Shown here piece after piece: positions 1-8,427 of a DNA stretch of 64,000 bases. Under the pieces are notes generated by a model. That model was not told the DNA's origin and made no database searches. It saw only the letters and a program-made list of their open reading frames with translations. A program made the position numbers and the translations under genes. Location of the stretch: contig NZ_JNYQ01000002.1 in assembly GCF_000717245.1 (NCBI RefSeq), forward strand, positions 310,001 to 374,000, given 5' to 3'. Origin of the DNA: Kitasatospora papulosa (GTDB lineage Bacteria; Actinomycetota; Actinomycetes; Streptomycetales; Streptomycetaceae). Numbering within the stretch: the stretch's first letter is position 1; each line of letters opens with the position of its first letter.

Positions 1-959
1 TGTCGATCTCGCGCTCCACCTTCGACTGGGGAGTCCCGGTCCCGTGGGACCCGAAGCACGTGATCTACGTGTGGATCGACGCCCTGCTCAACTACGCCAC
101 GGCGGTCGGCTACGGAGCCAACCAGGAGAAGTTCGACGGCACCTTCCCGGCGAACGTCCACCTGATCGGCAAGGACATCCTGCGCTTCCACTCGGTCATC
201 TGGCCGGCCATGCTGATGGCGCAGGGTCTTCCGCTGCCCGGCAAGGTCGTCGCCAACGGCTGGCTGATGGTCGGCGGCGAGAAGATGTCGAAGTCGAACC
301 TGACGGGCATCAAGCCGCAGGACCTGACCTCGCACTTCGGCGTGGACGCCTACCGCTGGTACTTCCTGCGGGCCATCGCGTACGGCAGCGACGGCTCCTT
401 CTCCTGGGAGGACTTCAGCGCCCGCTACACCTCCGAGCTGGCCAACGACTACGGCAACCTCGCCTCGCGCGTCGCGGCCATGGTCGGCAAGTACTTCGAC
501 GGCGCCCTCCCGGAGGCCACGGCCGCCGGTGACGCCGAGCGCGCGGTCCAGGAAGGGCTGGCCCGCGCGGTCGCCACGGCGGACGCGAGGATCGGCGAGG
601 AGCTGGACTTCCAGGGCGGCATCCTGGCGATCTTCGACTTCGTGAAGCAGGTCAACGGCTACATCACCGAGCAGGAGCCCTGGAAGGTCGCCAAGGACAC
701 CTCGCCGGAGGGCCAGGCCCGTCTCGCGGCCATCCTGTACACGGCGGCCGAGTCGCTGCGCGGTGTCGCGGTCCTGCTGAACTCCGTGATGCCGGACACC
801 TCGCAGAAGCTGTGGGACTCCCTGGGCGCCGAGGCGTCCCTGGGCGCCCTGGCCGACCAGCGGGTCCAGGACGCGGGCCGCTGGGGGCAGCTGCCCGCGG
901 GCGCGACGGTGACGAAGGGCGCGGTGCTGTTCCCGCGCCTCGAGGAGAAGCCCGCGTAA
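1..959 (+). CDS. metG: Methionyl-tRNA synthetase, C-terminal part (5' end outside window)
   Basis: Class I aminoacyl-tRNA synthetase that charges tRNA-Met with methionine in the cytoplasm. The gene enters the window already open; 318 codons remain, in the frame starting at base 3. The visible part begins with the tail of the catalytic domain (SRSTFDWGVPVP, then YVWIDALLNY). It carries the signature KMSKS loop as GEKMSKSN near bases 280-300, followed by the alpha-helical anticodon-binding domain. It ends in LFPRLEEKPA, so there is no appended C-terminal tRNA-binding (EMAP) domain. The TAA stop is followed 15 bases later by a strong hairpin. Identification is firm; only the N-terminal part is missing. 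Confidence 0.97.
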   Translation, partial: SISRSTFDWGVPVPWDPKHVIYVWIDALLNYATAVGYGANQEKFDGTFPANVHLIGKDILRFHSVIWPAMLMAQGLPLPGKVVANGWLMVGGEKMSKSNLTGIKPQDLTSHFGVDAYRWYFLRAIAYGSDGSFSWEDFSARYTSELANDYGNLASRVAAMVGKYFDGALPEATAAGDAERAVQEGLARAVATADARIGEELDFQGGILAIFDFVKQVNGYITEQEPWKVAKDTSPEGQARLAAILYTAAESLRGVAVLLNSVMPDTSQKLWDSLGAEASLGALADQRVQDAGRWGQLPAGATVTKGAVLFPRLEEKPA

Positions 960-974
960 GCGGCGTACGCGACG

Positions 975-1016
975 CAGGAGCCCGGGTCCCAGACGTGTTC
1001 GGGGCCCGGGCTCCTG
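975..1016. terminator. Hairpin terminator between convergent metG and the L,D-transpeptidase gene
   Basis: A 12-bp GC-rich stem (CAGGAGCCCGGG with its complement) around a short loop, just after the metG stop and before the stop of the opposing gene, so it can serve both strands. It has no T-tract, as is usual in Streptomyces. Confidence 0.75.
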
Positions 1017-1041
1017 TGCGTCGTGCGCCAGGGCGTCCGCG

Positions 1042-1803
1042 TCATCCGGCCAGCGACGCGGCGTCCCCCATCACGATCACGGGGGACTTCGCGGGGTCCA
1101 GGAGGAGCAGGAGCTCCCGCATCCTGTCCTCGGTCAGCGAGACACAGCCCTGGGTGGGGCCGCCGTGGTCCACATGGACCCAGATGCCGCCGCCCCTCTC
1201 CTCACCGAGGGGCCGTTCGCGGTCCAGCGGGGACGTGCCGGGGGTGCGGTTGTAGTTGATCGCCACGACGTAGTCGAAGGACCCTTCCAGGGGCTCTCCG
1301 AGGAAGCCCTCACCGCTCACCGCGAAGCGGGCCTCCTCGTCGTACGGGAGCAGGGCACCCGGGTCGGGCAGTCGGCCGCCCGCGTCCGTGAGGCCGAAGA
1401 CCCCCACCGGCGATCTGAGGTCGTCGGCGAGGTGACGGTCCGTCCAGCCCTCCTTGCCGTTGTGGGCGGGCCAGGGCCCCGCCGCGGGTCTCCAGCCGAG
1501 AGCCGGGTCGTCGAGGCTGTAGAGCACGGCCTCGGAGCGGTTGGAGTCAGGGCCCTGCCCGGTCACCACCAGGGCCTGGCGGGCCGTGGCGGGGATGTGC
1601 GCCCGTGTCTCGGGCCCCAGGTCCGGAATCTCCGCCGGGCTGCGGGACGGCTCCGCGGAAAGGGTCCGCCCGGTCTCGGAGCCGGGCCCGGCGGCCCCGC
1701 CGGGCGCCTCGGGGTCGGAGCTCCGCACCGCTCCGGCGGAACAGCCGATGACCAGCAGGAACATGACGACGAGCAGAACATGAGGGCGGCGCGGGACGGA
1801 CAC
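1042..1803 (-). CDS. L,D-transpeptidase-family (YkuD-like) lipoprotein
   Basis: Predicted exported cell-wall enzyme of 253 residues. The GTG start at 1803 is chosen because GAGGAG lies about 8 bases upstream and because the protein then opens with a lipoprotein signal (hydrophobic LLVVMFLLVIGC, lipobox VIGC); the frame itself stays open further upstream. The C-terminal half has the YkuD/Ldt catalytic signature: HVDHGGPTQGCVSL at about residues 210-223, with the nucleophile Cys at about 220. The family forms 3-3 peptidoglycan cross-links or related bonds. This protein is short and lacks recognisable Ig-like or CwlM-type accessory domains, so its exact substrate is not evident. It is transcribed alone, convergent with metG. 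Confidence 0.8.
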   Translation of the reverse strand: MSVPRRPHVLLVVMFLLVIGCSAGAVRSSDPEAPGGAAGPGSETGRTLSAEPSRSPAEIPDLGPETRAHIPATARQALVVTGQGPDSNRSEAVLYSLDDPALGWRPAAGPWPAHNGKEGWTDRHLADDLRSPVGVFGLTDAGGRLPDPGALLPYDEEARFAVSGEGFLGEPLEGSFDYVVAINYNRTPGTSPLDRERPLGEERGGGIWVHVDHGGPTQGCVSLTEDRMRELLLLLDPAKSPVIVMGDAASLAG

Positions 1804-1961
1804 GGTGCGGAACTCCTCGGTGAGGGGCGGACGGGCACTTCCCGTGCCCGTCCTTGCCGGGCCCGGCGGCACCGAATCGGAGCCGGGGCCATGCGGATGT
1901 ACCCGGTTCGGGTACCCGAGGTCCGGGAAGTTCCACATGGTCCACCCGTACGCGGGCCAAA

Positions 1962-1989
1962 GAGCCCGGAACAGTCGCGGTCCGGGCTC
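1962..1989 (-). terminator. Hairpin downstream of the intradiol dioxygenase gene
   Basis: A 9-bp perfect stem (GAGCCCGGA / TCCGGGCTC) with a 10-base loop, about 45 bases beyond the dioxygenase stop on the minus strand. Confidence 0.5.
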
Positions 1990-2031
1990 CTCACCGGCGT
2001 TCCGTGGACGACGCCGCCGGCCCCGGGGGTG

Positions 2032-2961
2032 CTAGAGGTCGGTGCCGTCGTGGGTCTCGTCGGGGTCGACGCCCATCGTGATCGAACCGGTCACGCCGCG
2101 CACCATCCCGCCCTTGCGGTACGAGAGTTTCAGCAGCCCGCCCGCCACGCCGCTCCGGTCGTAGATGGTGTCCTCGGTCAGGGTCGTCCGGGTGGTGGTG
2201 CTCGTCGAGTACGGCTCCTCCTTCGCCGAGTCGAGGACCGCGGACTCGGCGAAGAAGAACTGACCGGTGTGGCAGGTGTGGCCGCCCTCGTACCCGGCGT
2301 CGGTCATCGTGCCGCCGACGTGCACCTTGGTGTGGATGTGCACGGCACGGCCCTGGTACCAGCCCGGGAAGATCGTCGTGAACTCCACGAAGCCGTGCCG
2401 GTCGGTGAGCTGGGTACCCCGCAGGTAGCGCTCGTCGTCGGTGGGCTCGCTGTGTCCGCCGCCACCGCCCGGGCCTCCGGACGGGGGCGTCCCGGTGGGC
2501 GTCCCGGTCGGTGCGTCGGTGGGGGCGTCGGTGGGGGCACCACTCGGCGGGGCGCCGCCGCCGGGGCCGCCCTGGCTCATGCTCTCGTAGCCGGAGTAGA
2601 TCCCCAGCGCGTCGCAGTGCCAGATGTCGACGGCCGCCTTCCTCAGCGGCTTGCAGGTGTCGGAGTCGACCACCTTGAGGCGGAGGGTCAGGGGGATGCC
2701 CTCCTTGTCCTCGGTGATGTCCTTCCGGATCTTGTCGGCGTCGATGTAGTACGGGCCCTCGGTGGTCTCCGAGGTCAGCCGGTAACACACCTCGCCCTGT
2801 CCGGCCTTCGCGCCGGAGGCGGCGCCCTTCTCCTCACCGGCCGAGGCGGTCGCGACGACACCGGCGCCGACTCCGGCCGCGGCCACGACCGCTCCGCCGG
2901 CCATGATCACCCTGCGCCGGGTCATGTCCTTCTTGTGTGCGGGTCCCTGATTCTCTGTCAT
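2032..2961 (-). CDS. Tat-exported intradiol ring-cleavage dioxygenase family protein
   Basis: Protein of 309 residues. The N-terminus has a twin-arginine signal (MTRRRVIMAGG at residues 13-23, then an Ala/Val-rich core ending near ATASAG), so export is predicted. The rest matches the catechol (intradiol) dioxygenase fold. The non-haem Fe(III) ligands seen are Tyr in DALGIYSGYE (about 122-125), Tyr202, His208 and His210 in WYQGRAVHIHTK. Catalogued enzymes of this fold cleave catechol or protocatechuate between the hydroxyls. Exported actinobacterial members are poorly characterised, and the aromatic substrate here is unknown. An unusual low-complexity Gly/Pro/Thr insert (about 131-170, PTDAPTDAPTGTPTGTPP) interrupts the core between the first Tyr and the RYLRGTQLTD motif. 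No neighbouring aromatic-degradation genes are present. Confidence 0.85.
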   Translation of the reverse strand: MTENQGPAHKKDMTRRRVIMAGGAVVAAAGVGAGVVATASAGEEKGAASGAKAGQGEVCYRLTSETTEGPYYIDADKIRKDITEDKEGIPLTLRLKVVDSDTCKPLRKAAVDIWHCDALGIYSGYESMSQGGPGGGAPPSGAPTDAPTDAPTGTPTGTPPSGGPGGGGGHSEPTDDERYLRGTQLTDRHGFVEFTTIFPGWYQGRAVHIHTKVHVGGTMTDAGYEGGHTCHTGQFFFAESAVLDSAKEEPYSTSTTTRTTLTEDTIYDRSGVAGGLLKLSYRKGGMVRGVTGSITMGVDPDETHDGTDL

Positions 2962-3076
2962 GGACCGGGAGACTAGGCAGCCCGGCTGGCAGGAACATGG
3001 GCGTCGGCTGTGTGTTCCTGTGCGCGTGCCGTGACCACGGACAGGACCGGGGGACGGCCGGCACCGGAGGCACGAC

Positions 3077-3116
3077 GTGAAACAGTCCCCGGCCGGTTGG
3101 CCGGGGACTGTTTCAC
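3077..3116 (-). terminator. Terminator of aspS
   Basis: A perfect 18-bp stem (3077-3094 with 3099-3116) and a GGTT loop, 28 bases beyond the aspS stop. Its right arm ends in GTTTCAC and overlaps the left half of the parS-like site at 3110-3123. Confidence 0.85.
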
Positions 3117-3123
3117 GTGGAAC
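3110..3123. promoter_or_regulatory. Near-perfect parS (ParB-binding) site
   Basis: GTTTCACGTGGAAC differs at one position from the Streptomyces parS consensus GTTTCACGTGAAAC. It overlaps the aspS terminator stem. Single-mismatch parS copies are known in Streptomyces origin regions; binding here is inferred. Confidence 0.6.
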
Positions 3124-3143
3124 CGGAGCGGAACCGCCGACGC

Positions 3144-4961
3144 CTACTTCGCGCCGGTGTCCCTCGCCACGGAGTCCTTGGCCTCGGCCTTCTCCTTGGC
3201 CGAGGCGGCGGGCTTACGGAGCTGGATGTTCAGCTCGCGCAGCCGCGTCTCGTCCAGCACGGTCGGGGCACCCATCATCAGGTCCTGGGCGTTGCCGTTG
3301 AGCGGGAAGGCGATCGTCTCGCGGATGTTCGGCTCGTCGGCGAGCAGCATCACGATGCGGTCGACGCCCGGGGCGATGCCACCGTGCGGCGGGGCGCCGA
3401 GGCGGAAGGCGCGGAGCATGCCCGCGAACTCGTGCTCGACGGTCTCGCGGTCGTAGCCGGCGATCTCGAAGGCCTTGATCATCAGCTCGGGCTCGTGGTT
3501 GCGGATGGCGCCGGAGGACAGCTCGATGCCGTTGCAGACGATGTCGTACTGCCAGGCCAGGATGTCCAGCGGGTCCTTCGTCTCCAGGTCCTCCAGGCCG
3601 CCCTGCGGCATCGAGAAGGGGTTGTGCGAGAAGTCGATACGGCCCGTCTCCTCGTCCTTCTCGTACATCGGGAAGTCGACGACCCAGCAGAACCGGAAGA
3701 CGCCCTCCTCGAAGTGCCCGGCACGCTTCGCTGCCTCGACACGGACGGCGGACATGATCTTGGAGACCTCGTCGAACTCGCCCGCGCCGAAGAAGACGGC
3801 GTGGCCGGGAACGAGGGAGAGCCGCTCGGTGAGCGTCTTGACGTCCGCCTCGGTGAGGAACTTGGCGATCGGGCCCGCCAGCGTGCCGTCCTCGCCGACG
3901 CGGACCCAGGCGAGGCCCTTGGCGCCGTGCTCGACGGCGTACTCGCCGAGGCCGTCGAAGAACTTCCGGGACTGACCCGCGGTGTCCGGCACCGGCAGGG
4001 CGCGGACGTGCTTGCCCGCGAACGCCTTGAAGCCGGAGTCGGCGAAGATGTCGGAGATGTCGACGAGCTCCAGCTTGGCCCGGAGGTCCGGCTTGTCGTT
4101 GCCGTACTTCAGCATCGACTCGCGGAACGGGATGCGCGGGAACGGCGAGGTTACGTGGCGGCCGTTGCCGAACTCCTCGAACAGTTCGGTCATGAGCTTC
4201 TCGATCGGCTGGAAGACGTCCTCCTGCTCGACGAACGACATCTCGACGTCGAGCTGGTAGAACTCGCCCGGCGAACGGTCGGCGCGGGCGTCCTCGTCAC
4301 GGAAGCAGGGCGCGATCTGGAAGTACCGGTCGAAGCCGGAGATCATCAGCAGCTGCTTGAACTGCTGGGGCGCCTGCGGGAGGGCGTAGAACTTGCCCGG
4401 GTTCAGCCGGGACGGGACCACGAAGTCACGGGCGCCCTCGGGGGAGGTCGCGGTGAGGATCGGCGTCGCCATCTCGTTGAAGCCGAGGGCGACCATCTTG
4501 GAGCGGATGGACGCGATCACGGCCGAGCGCAACATGATGTTGCGGTGCATGCGCTCACGGCGCAGGTCGAGGAAGCGGTACTCCAGACGCCGCTCCTCGT
4601 TGACCCCGTCCTCGGTGTTGATCGTGAAGGGCAGCGGGCCGGCCTCGCCCAGCACCTCGACCTCGGTGACCTCGATCTCGATCTCACCGGTCGGGAGCTC
4701 CGGGTTGACGTTGTCGGCGCCGCGCGCGGAGACCTTTCCGTCGATCCGGACGACGGTCTCCTTGGTCAGCTTCGCCAGGGCGTCGTTGCCGGGGGTGCCG
4801 GGGCGGGCGACGAGCTGCACGAGACCGTAGTGGTCACGCAGATCGATGAAGAGGATGCCGCCCAGGTCTCGGCGATTGTGCAGCCAGCCGCTCAGCCGGA
4901 CGTCGGTGCCGACGTCAGAGGCGCGGAGCTCGCCGCAGGTGTGGGACCTGTACCGATGCAT
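3144..4961 (-). CDS. aspS: Aspartyl-tRNA synthetase
   Basis: Class IIb synthetase of 605 residues, full length for the bacterial AspRS family (about 590-610). It opens with the OB-fold anticodon-binding domain (MHRYRSHTCGELRASDVG, GWLHNRRDLGGILFIDLRD). The class II core follows, with motif 2 FRDEDARADRSPGEFYQLD, the bacterial GAD insertion domain, and motif 3 GGIAPGVDRIVML near the C-terminus. The ATG at 4961 is the only start that preserves the normal N-terminus. It is transcribed alone on the minus strand and followed by a strong terminator. It charges tRNA-Asp; whether it also mischarges tRNA-Asn (non-discriminating type) cannot be decided from the window. Confidence 0.97.
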   Translation of the reverse strand: MHRYRSHTCGELRASDVGTDVRLSGWLHNRRDLGGILFIDLRDHYGLVQLVARPGTPGNDALAKLTKETVVRIDGKVSARGADNVNPELPTGEIEIEVTEVEVLGEAGPLPFTINTEDGVNEERRLEYRFLDLRRERMHRNIMLRSAVIASIRSKMVALGFNEMATPILTATSPEGARDFVVPSRLNPGKFYALPQAPQQFKQLLMISGFDRYFQIAPCFRDEDARADRSPGEFYQLDVEMSFVEQEDVFQPIEKLMTELFEEFGNGRHVTSPFPRIPFRESMLKYGNDKPDLRAKLELVDISDIFADSGFKAFAGKHVRALPVPDTAGQSRKFFDGLGEYAVEHGAKGLAWVRVGEDGTLAGPIAKFLTEADVKTLTERLSLVPGHAVFFGAGEFDEVSKIMSAVRVEAAKRAGHFEEGVFRFCWVVDFPMYEKDEETGRIDFSHNPFSMPQGGLEDLETKDPLDILAWQYDIVCNGIELSSGAIRNHEPELMIKAFEIAGYDRETVEHEFAGMLRAFRLGAPPHGGIAPGVDRIVMLLADEPNIRETIAFPLNGNAQDLMMGAPTVLDETRLRELNIQLRKPAASAKEKAEAKDSVARDTGAK

Positions 4962-5146
4962 CGTCGTTCATCCAGTCTTCGCGGTCGGGGTGGATTGACA
5001 CCCCAGGCTACCGCCCGTGGACGCACCGCTTCATTGGCATTGTCGCCGCACGGCTGTACGGGACGCGCCTGGCGGGCCACCGCGCTCGCTGCCGGGCAGC
5101 CGCTCCTCGGTGGCGATCGCGTGAACATTCTTCCTAAAGTGGGGCA

Positions 5147-7267
5147 ATGCGCACCGAGGAGATCCTGGCCGCGATCGGGACCGGTCTGTGGAGCTGGGAC
5201 AGCTCATCGGGCACGGTCGCGTTCGACGCGGAGGCGGCACGGCTGGTGGGGCTGCCCGCCGAGGCCACCGTCCGCTCCGGCGAGGAGGTACGCCACCGCA
5301 TCCACCCCGCCGACTGGAACGAGATCGACGGCATCGTGAACTTCGCGATCGCCGAGGGCACACTGGCCGAGGCCAGGATGCGCATCCTGGACGAGGATGG
5401 AGAGGTCGTCCGCACGGTCCGCACCCGGTCCAAGCCGGTTCCGCTGGACACCCCCGGCCGTCACACGTACGTCCTGATGGGCATCCTCCAGGAGGTGGCC
5501 CCGCCCCCGGACTCCGCGGCGGCGCAGACCCCCCTCACGGGCGACTGGCGACGGTCGCGCGAGGCGTTCCTGCTGGACGCCGGACGGGCGCTGGCCGAGG
5601 CGGGGTCCACGGAGGAAGTGCTCCGGGTCGCGGGCTCGCTGTCCATGCCCGGCTTCTCGCCGGACGGACTGGCCGTCTTCGGGGTCTCGGGCGAACGGCT
5701 GACCGTCATCGGCCACCACGGACACAACATCGGCGACGAGAAGCCGTTCACGGACATGCTCCTGGAGACCGACTACCCGGCCGCCGAGGTCGTCCGGACC
5801 GGGCAGGCGATCTACCTCGCGTCACCCGAGGAGTACCGGCGGCGCTTCCCCACCACCTGGCCCCTCGCCAGCGGCTTCGGCCGCCGGTCCTGGGCCTTTC
5901 TGCCGCTCATCTCCTCGGGCCACACCATGGGCGCCTGGATGGCCGGGTTCCGCCACACCGTGGCCTTCTCGCCGGACGAGCGGTCCGTGCTGAACACGGT
6001 GGCGCGGATGCTGGCCCAGGCGCTGACGCGCGCCGGCACCGCCGAGACCGAGCGCGAGCTGTCGCTGGGCCTCCAGAGGGCGATGAGACCCTCGCTCGGC
6101 CCGGGCGTTCCCGGCCTGTCGGTCGCGGCGCGCTACATCCCGACGGGAGGGGGCCTCCAGGTGGGCGGCGACTGGTACGACATGATCCCCCTCCCCAACG
6201 GCCGTATCGCCCTCGTCATCGGAGACGTCCAGGGGCACGACGTACGGGCGGCGGGGCTGATGGGCCAGCTGCGGATCGCCCTGCGCGCGTACGCCTCCGA
6301 GGGGCACCGCCCCGACGCGGTGCTCTCCCGGGCCTCACGCTTCCTGTCCGGCCTGACGGAGTCGTACGACCTCACCGACGGCGAGGACCGGTCCGACGCG
6401 ACGCGCTTCGCGACCTGCCTGTACGCGGAGGCCGACCCCGAGGCCGGCACCCTCGACGTCGCCCGGGCGGGGCACCCCGACCCGGTGGTGATCAGCGTCG
6501 ACGGCACCGCGGTGATCCGGCAGACCGCCGGAGGCCTGCCGCTGGGCGTCGAGAAGGACGCCGACTACCCGACCACCCGTGTCGTCCTGGGGCCGGGCGA
6601 GACGATCATGCTGTGCACGGACGGGCTCATCGAGACCGGCGGACACGACATGGCGACCGGGTGGACCAGGCTCAGGCCCGTCCTGGAGAAGCCCGTCGAC
6701 GATCTGGAGGAGCTCGCCGAGGCCCTCGTCCAGGCCGTGCACGGCCCGGGCTCCCACTACACGACCGGACCGCTGGTGGACCGCCGCGAGGACGACATCG
6801 CGGTGCTGGTGCTGCGCCGCGAGGGTGCGCGTGCGCGCAGGGCCCCCTCACGGCGCTCGGCGATGACCGTCGCCCAGGCGGAGCCCGAGCGGATCGCGGT
6901 CGCCCGCCGGCAGCTGCGGGAGCTGCTGCACGACTGGGCGGACACGGAACAGGTCGACTCGGCCGAGCTGATGGTCTCCGAGATGGCCACGAACGTGCTC
7001 GTCCACACGGACGGGGACGCACTGCTCGTGGCGGAGGTGACGGGTGAGCCGGGCGAGCGGCGGCTGCGCGTCGAGGTGGCCGACGCCAGCGACGAGCTGC
7101 CGCACACGCGGCGTCCGGGGGAGATGGCGTCCAGCGGCCGCGGGCTGATGCTGATGGAGATGCTCGCCGACGCCTGGGGGGTGGACCCGAGGGGCGAGGG
7201 GAAGTCGATCTGGTTCGAGCTGTACGAGTCGGCGGAGCCGGCGGAACTGGCCGCCGGCGGATCATGA
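5147..7267 (+). CDS. PAS-GAF-SpoIIE phosphatase-HATPase multidomain regulator
   Basis: A 706-residue soluble signalling protein. In order: a PAS/PAC sensory domain (about 1-110), a GAF domain (about 135-290), a PP2C-type SpoIIE/RsbU phosphatase domain (about 305-530; GGDWYDMIPL, VIGDVQGHD, LCTDGLIE carry the metal-binding Asp residues), and a C-terminal anti-sigma-type HATPase (about 570-700; ELMVSEMATNVLVHT, SSGRGLMLME). Proteins of this architecture, abundant in Streptomyces, combine an anti-sigma-factor kinase module with the phosphatase that dephosphorylates the antagonist, so it probably acts in a partner-switching pathway. No sigma factor or STAS antagonist gene lies nearby. Its TGA overlaps the convergent next gene's stop by six bases (TCATGA). 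Confidence 0.88.
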   Translation: MRTEEILAAIGTGLWSWDSSSGTVAFDAEAARLVGLPAEATVRSGEEVRHRIHPADWNEIDGIVNFAIAEGTLAEARMRILDEDGEVVRTVRTRSKPVPLDTPGRHTYVLMGILQEVAPPPDSAAAQTPLTGDWRRSREAFLLDAGRALAEAGSTEEVLRVAGSLSMPGFSPDGLAVFGVSGERLTVIGHHGHNIGDEKPFTDMLLETDYPAAEVVRTGQAIYLASPEEYRRRFPTTWPLASGFGRRSWAFLPLISSGHTMGAWMAGFRHTVAFSPDERSVLNTVARMLAQALTRAGTAETERELSLGLQRAMRPSLGPGVPGLSVAARYIPTGGGLQVGGDWYDMIPLPNGRIALVIGDVQGHDVRAAGLMGQLRIALRAYASEGHRPDAVLSRASRFLSGLTESYDLTDGEDRSDATRFATCLYAEADPEAGTLDVARAGHPDPVVISVDGTAVIRQTAGGLPLGVEKDADYPTTRVVLGPGETIMLCTDGLIETGGHDMATGWTRLRPVLEKPVDDLEELAEALVQAVHGPGSHYTTGPLVDRREDDIAVLVLRREGARARRAPSRRSAMTVAQAEPERIAVARRQLRELLHDWADTEQVDSAELMVSEMATNVLVHTDGDALLVAEVTGEPGERRLRVEVADASDELPHTRRPGEMASSGRGLMLMEMLADAWGVDPRGEGKSIWFELYESAEPAELAAGGS

Positions 7268-8338
7268 GCGATCGCTGACCTCCGGCCCTTCACCGCCGGC
7301 CGCGTACCCCTTGCGCAGCTCACCGATCACGCCGACCGCGGCGGCGCACAGGGGCACCGCCAGCAGCATGCCCAGCAGCCCCGCGACGCTCGCCCCCGCG
7401 GTCAGCGCGATCATGATCATGGCGGGGTGCATCTGGACGGTCCGGCTCTGGATGACGGGCTGGAGCACATGGCCCTCCAGCACCTGCACGGCGACCACCA
7501 CACCCAGCACCCAGAGGGCGATCACGATGCCCCGGTCCGCGAGCGCGACCAGCACGGCGACGGCGCCGGAGATGAAGGCCCCCAGATAGGGGATGTAGGC
7601 GCCGACGAACACCAGGGCGCCCAGCCCCGCCGCGCCCGGCACCCGCAGGATCAGCAGGCCCACCGTGATGCACAGCGCGTCGATCAGGGCGATGAAGGTG
7701 GTGCCGCGCATGAACCCCTCGACGGCTTCGAAAGCCCTCCGGCCCATCGCCTCGACGAGGTCACCGGTGCCTCGGGGAGCGACGCTGTGGGCGAGGTGCG
7801 CGGCACGGTCGGAGTCGCGGAGGAAGAAGAAGGTCAGCAGGAGCGCCAGGACACTGGTGGTCACGAGCGACCCGATGAGGCTGATCCCGCTGAGCAGTCC
7901 GCCCGCCGCGCTCGCGCCGAACTTCTCGACGAGACCCTTGGCGTTGTCCGCCAGGTCGTCGACGTTCGCCACGCCCTCGATGTCGAAGTGGTCGATGACC
8001 CACTGAGCGGCGTCCTTGAGCGACTGCACGATCTGGTCGCCGCTGTCGACGAGCGCGGTGACGACGATGTACCCGGCGCCCCCGACCACCGCGACGAGCG
8101 CGGCACACGTGAGTCCGGCGGCCACCGACCGGTTCACGCCGTGGGCCGTCAGCCAGCGCTGGACGGGGCCGAGCAGCGCGGTGCCGAGAAGCGCCAGCAG
8201 GACCGGGGTCACCGCCGTCTTGAGCGTCACGCTCAGCCAGACGGCCACCGCCCCGACCCCTGCGACCAGGAGCAGGACGCCGCACCAGGCGGCCGTCCGC
8301 CGCGCGACGTCGGGCAGGAGGGGCTTCCGGGTAGACAC
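7262..8338 (-). CDS. AI-2E (PerM/YhhT) family transporter
   Basis: Integral membrane protein of 358 residues with about eight hydrophobic segments, including LLVAGVGAVAVWLSVTL near the N-terminus and IGSLVTTSVLALLLTFFFL in the middle. The family signature region IDALCITVGLLILRVPG...GAYIPYLGAFISGAVAV is present. The AI-2E/UPF0118 family includes the E. coli autoinducer-2 exporter TqsA and Na+/H+ antiporter-like members; the substrate here is unknown. The start is a GTG at 8338 preceded by a close GGGAG. Its stop overlaps that of the PAS-PP2C gene. It shares its strand with the pirin gene, but a 13-bp hairpin separates them. Confidence 0.85.
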   Translation of the reverse strand: MSTRKPLLPDVARRTAAWCGVLLLVAGVGAVAVWLSVTLKTAVTPVLLALLGTALLGPVQRWLTAHGVNRSVAAGLTCAALVAVVGGAGYIVVTALVDSGDQIVQSLKDAAQWVIDHFDIEGVANVDDLADNAKGLVEKFGASAAGGLLSGISLIGSLVTTSVLALLLTFFFLRDSDRAAHLAHSVAPRGTGDLVEAMGRRAFEAVEGFMRGTTFIALIDALCITVGLLILRVPGAAGLGALVFVGAYIPYLGAFISGAVAVLVALADRGIVIALWVLGVVVAVQVLEGHVLQPVIQSRTVQMHPAMIMIALTAGASVAGLLGMLLAVPLCAAAVGVIGELRKGYAAGGEGPEVSDRS

Positions 8339-8384
8339 GCTCCCACCCGATCACGGGCCGGGAGCGGTGTCCCTTCCGCGCGGG

Positions 8385-8413
8385 CGTACGGGTGACGGTC
8401 CGTCACCCGTACG
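8385..8413 (-). terminator. Terminator of the pirin gene
   Basis: A perfect 13-bp stem (CGTACGGGTGACG and complement) with a 3-base loop, 15 bases beyond the pirin stop and ahead of the AI-2E gene start on the same strand. Confidence 0.75.
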
Positions 8414-8427
8414 TCGCGCGGGGCCGG

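Noticed and set aside
1165..2976. A 603-codon plus-strand open frame opposite the L,D-transpeptidase and dioxygenase genes
   Set aside because: Both opposite genes have clear motifs, signal peptides and Shine-Dalgarno sequences; this frame has none.
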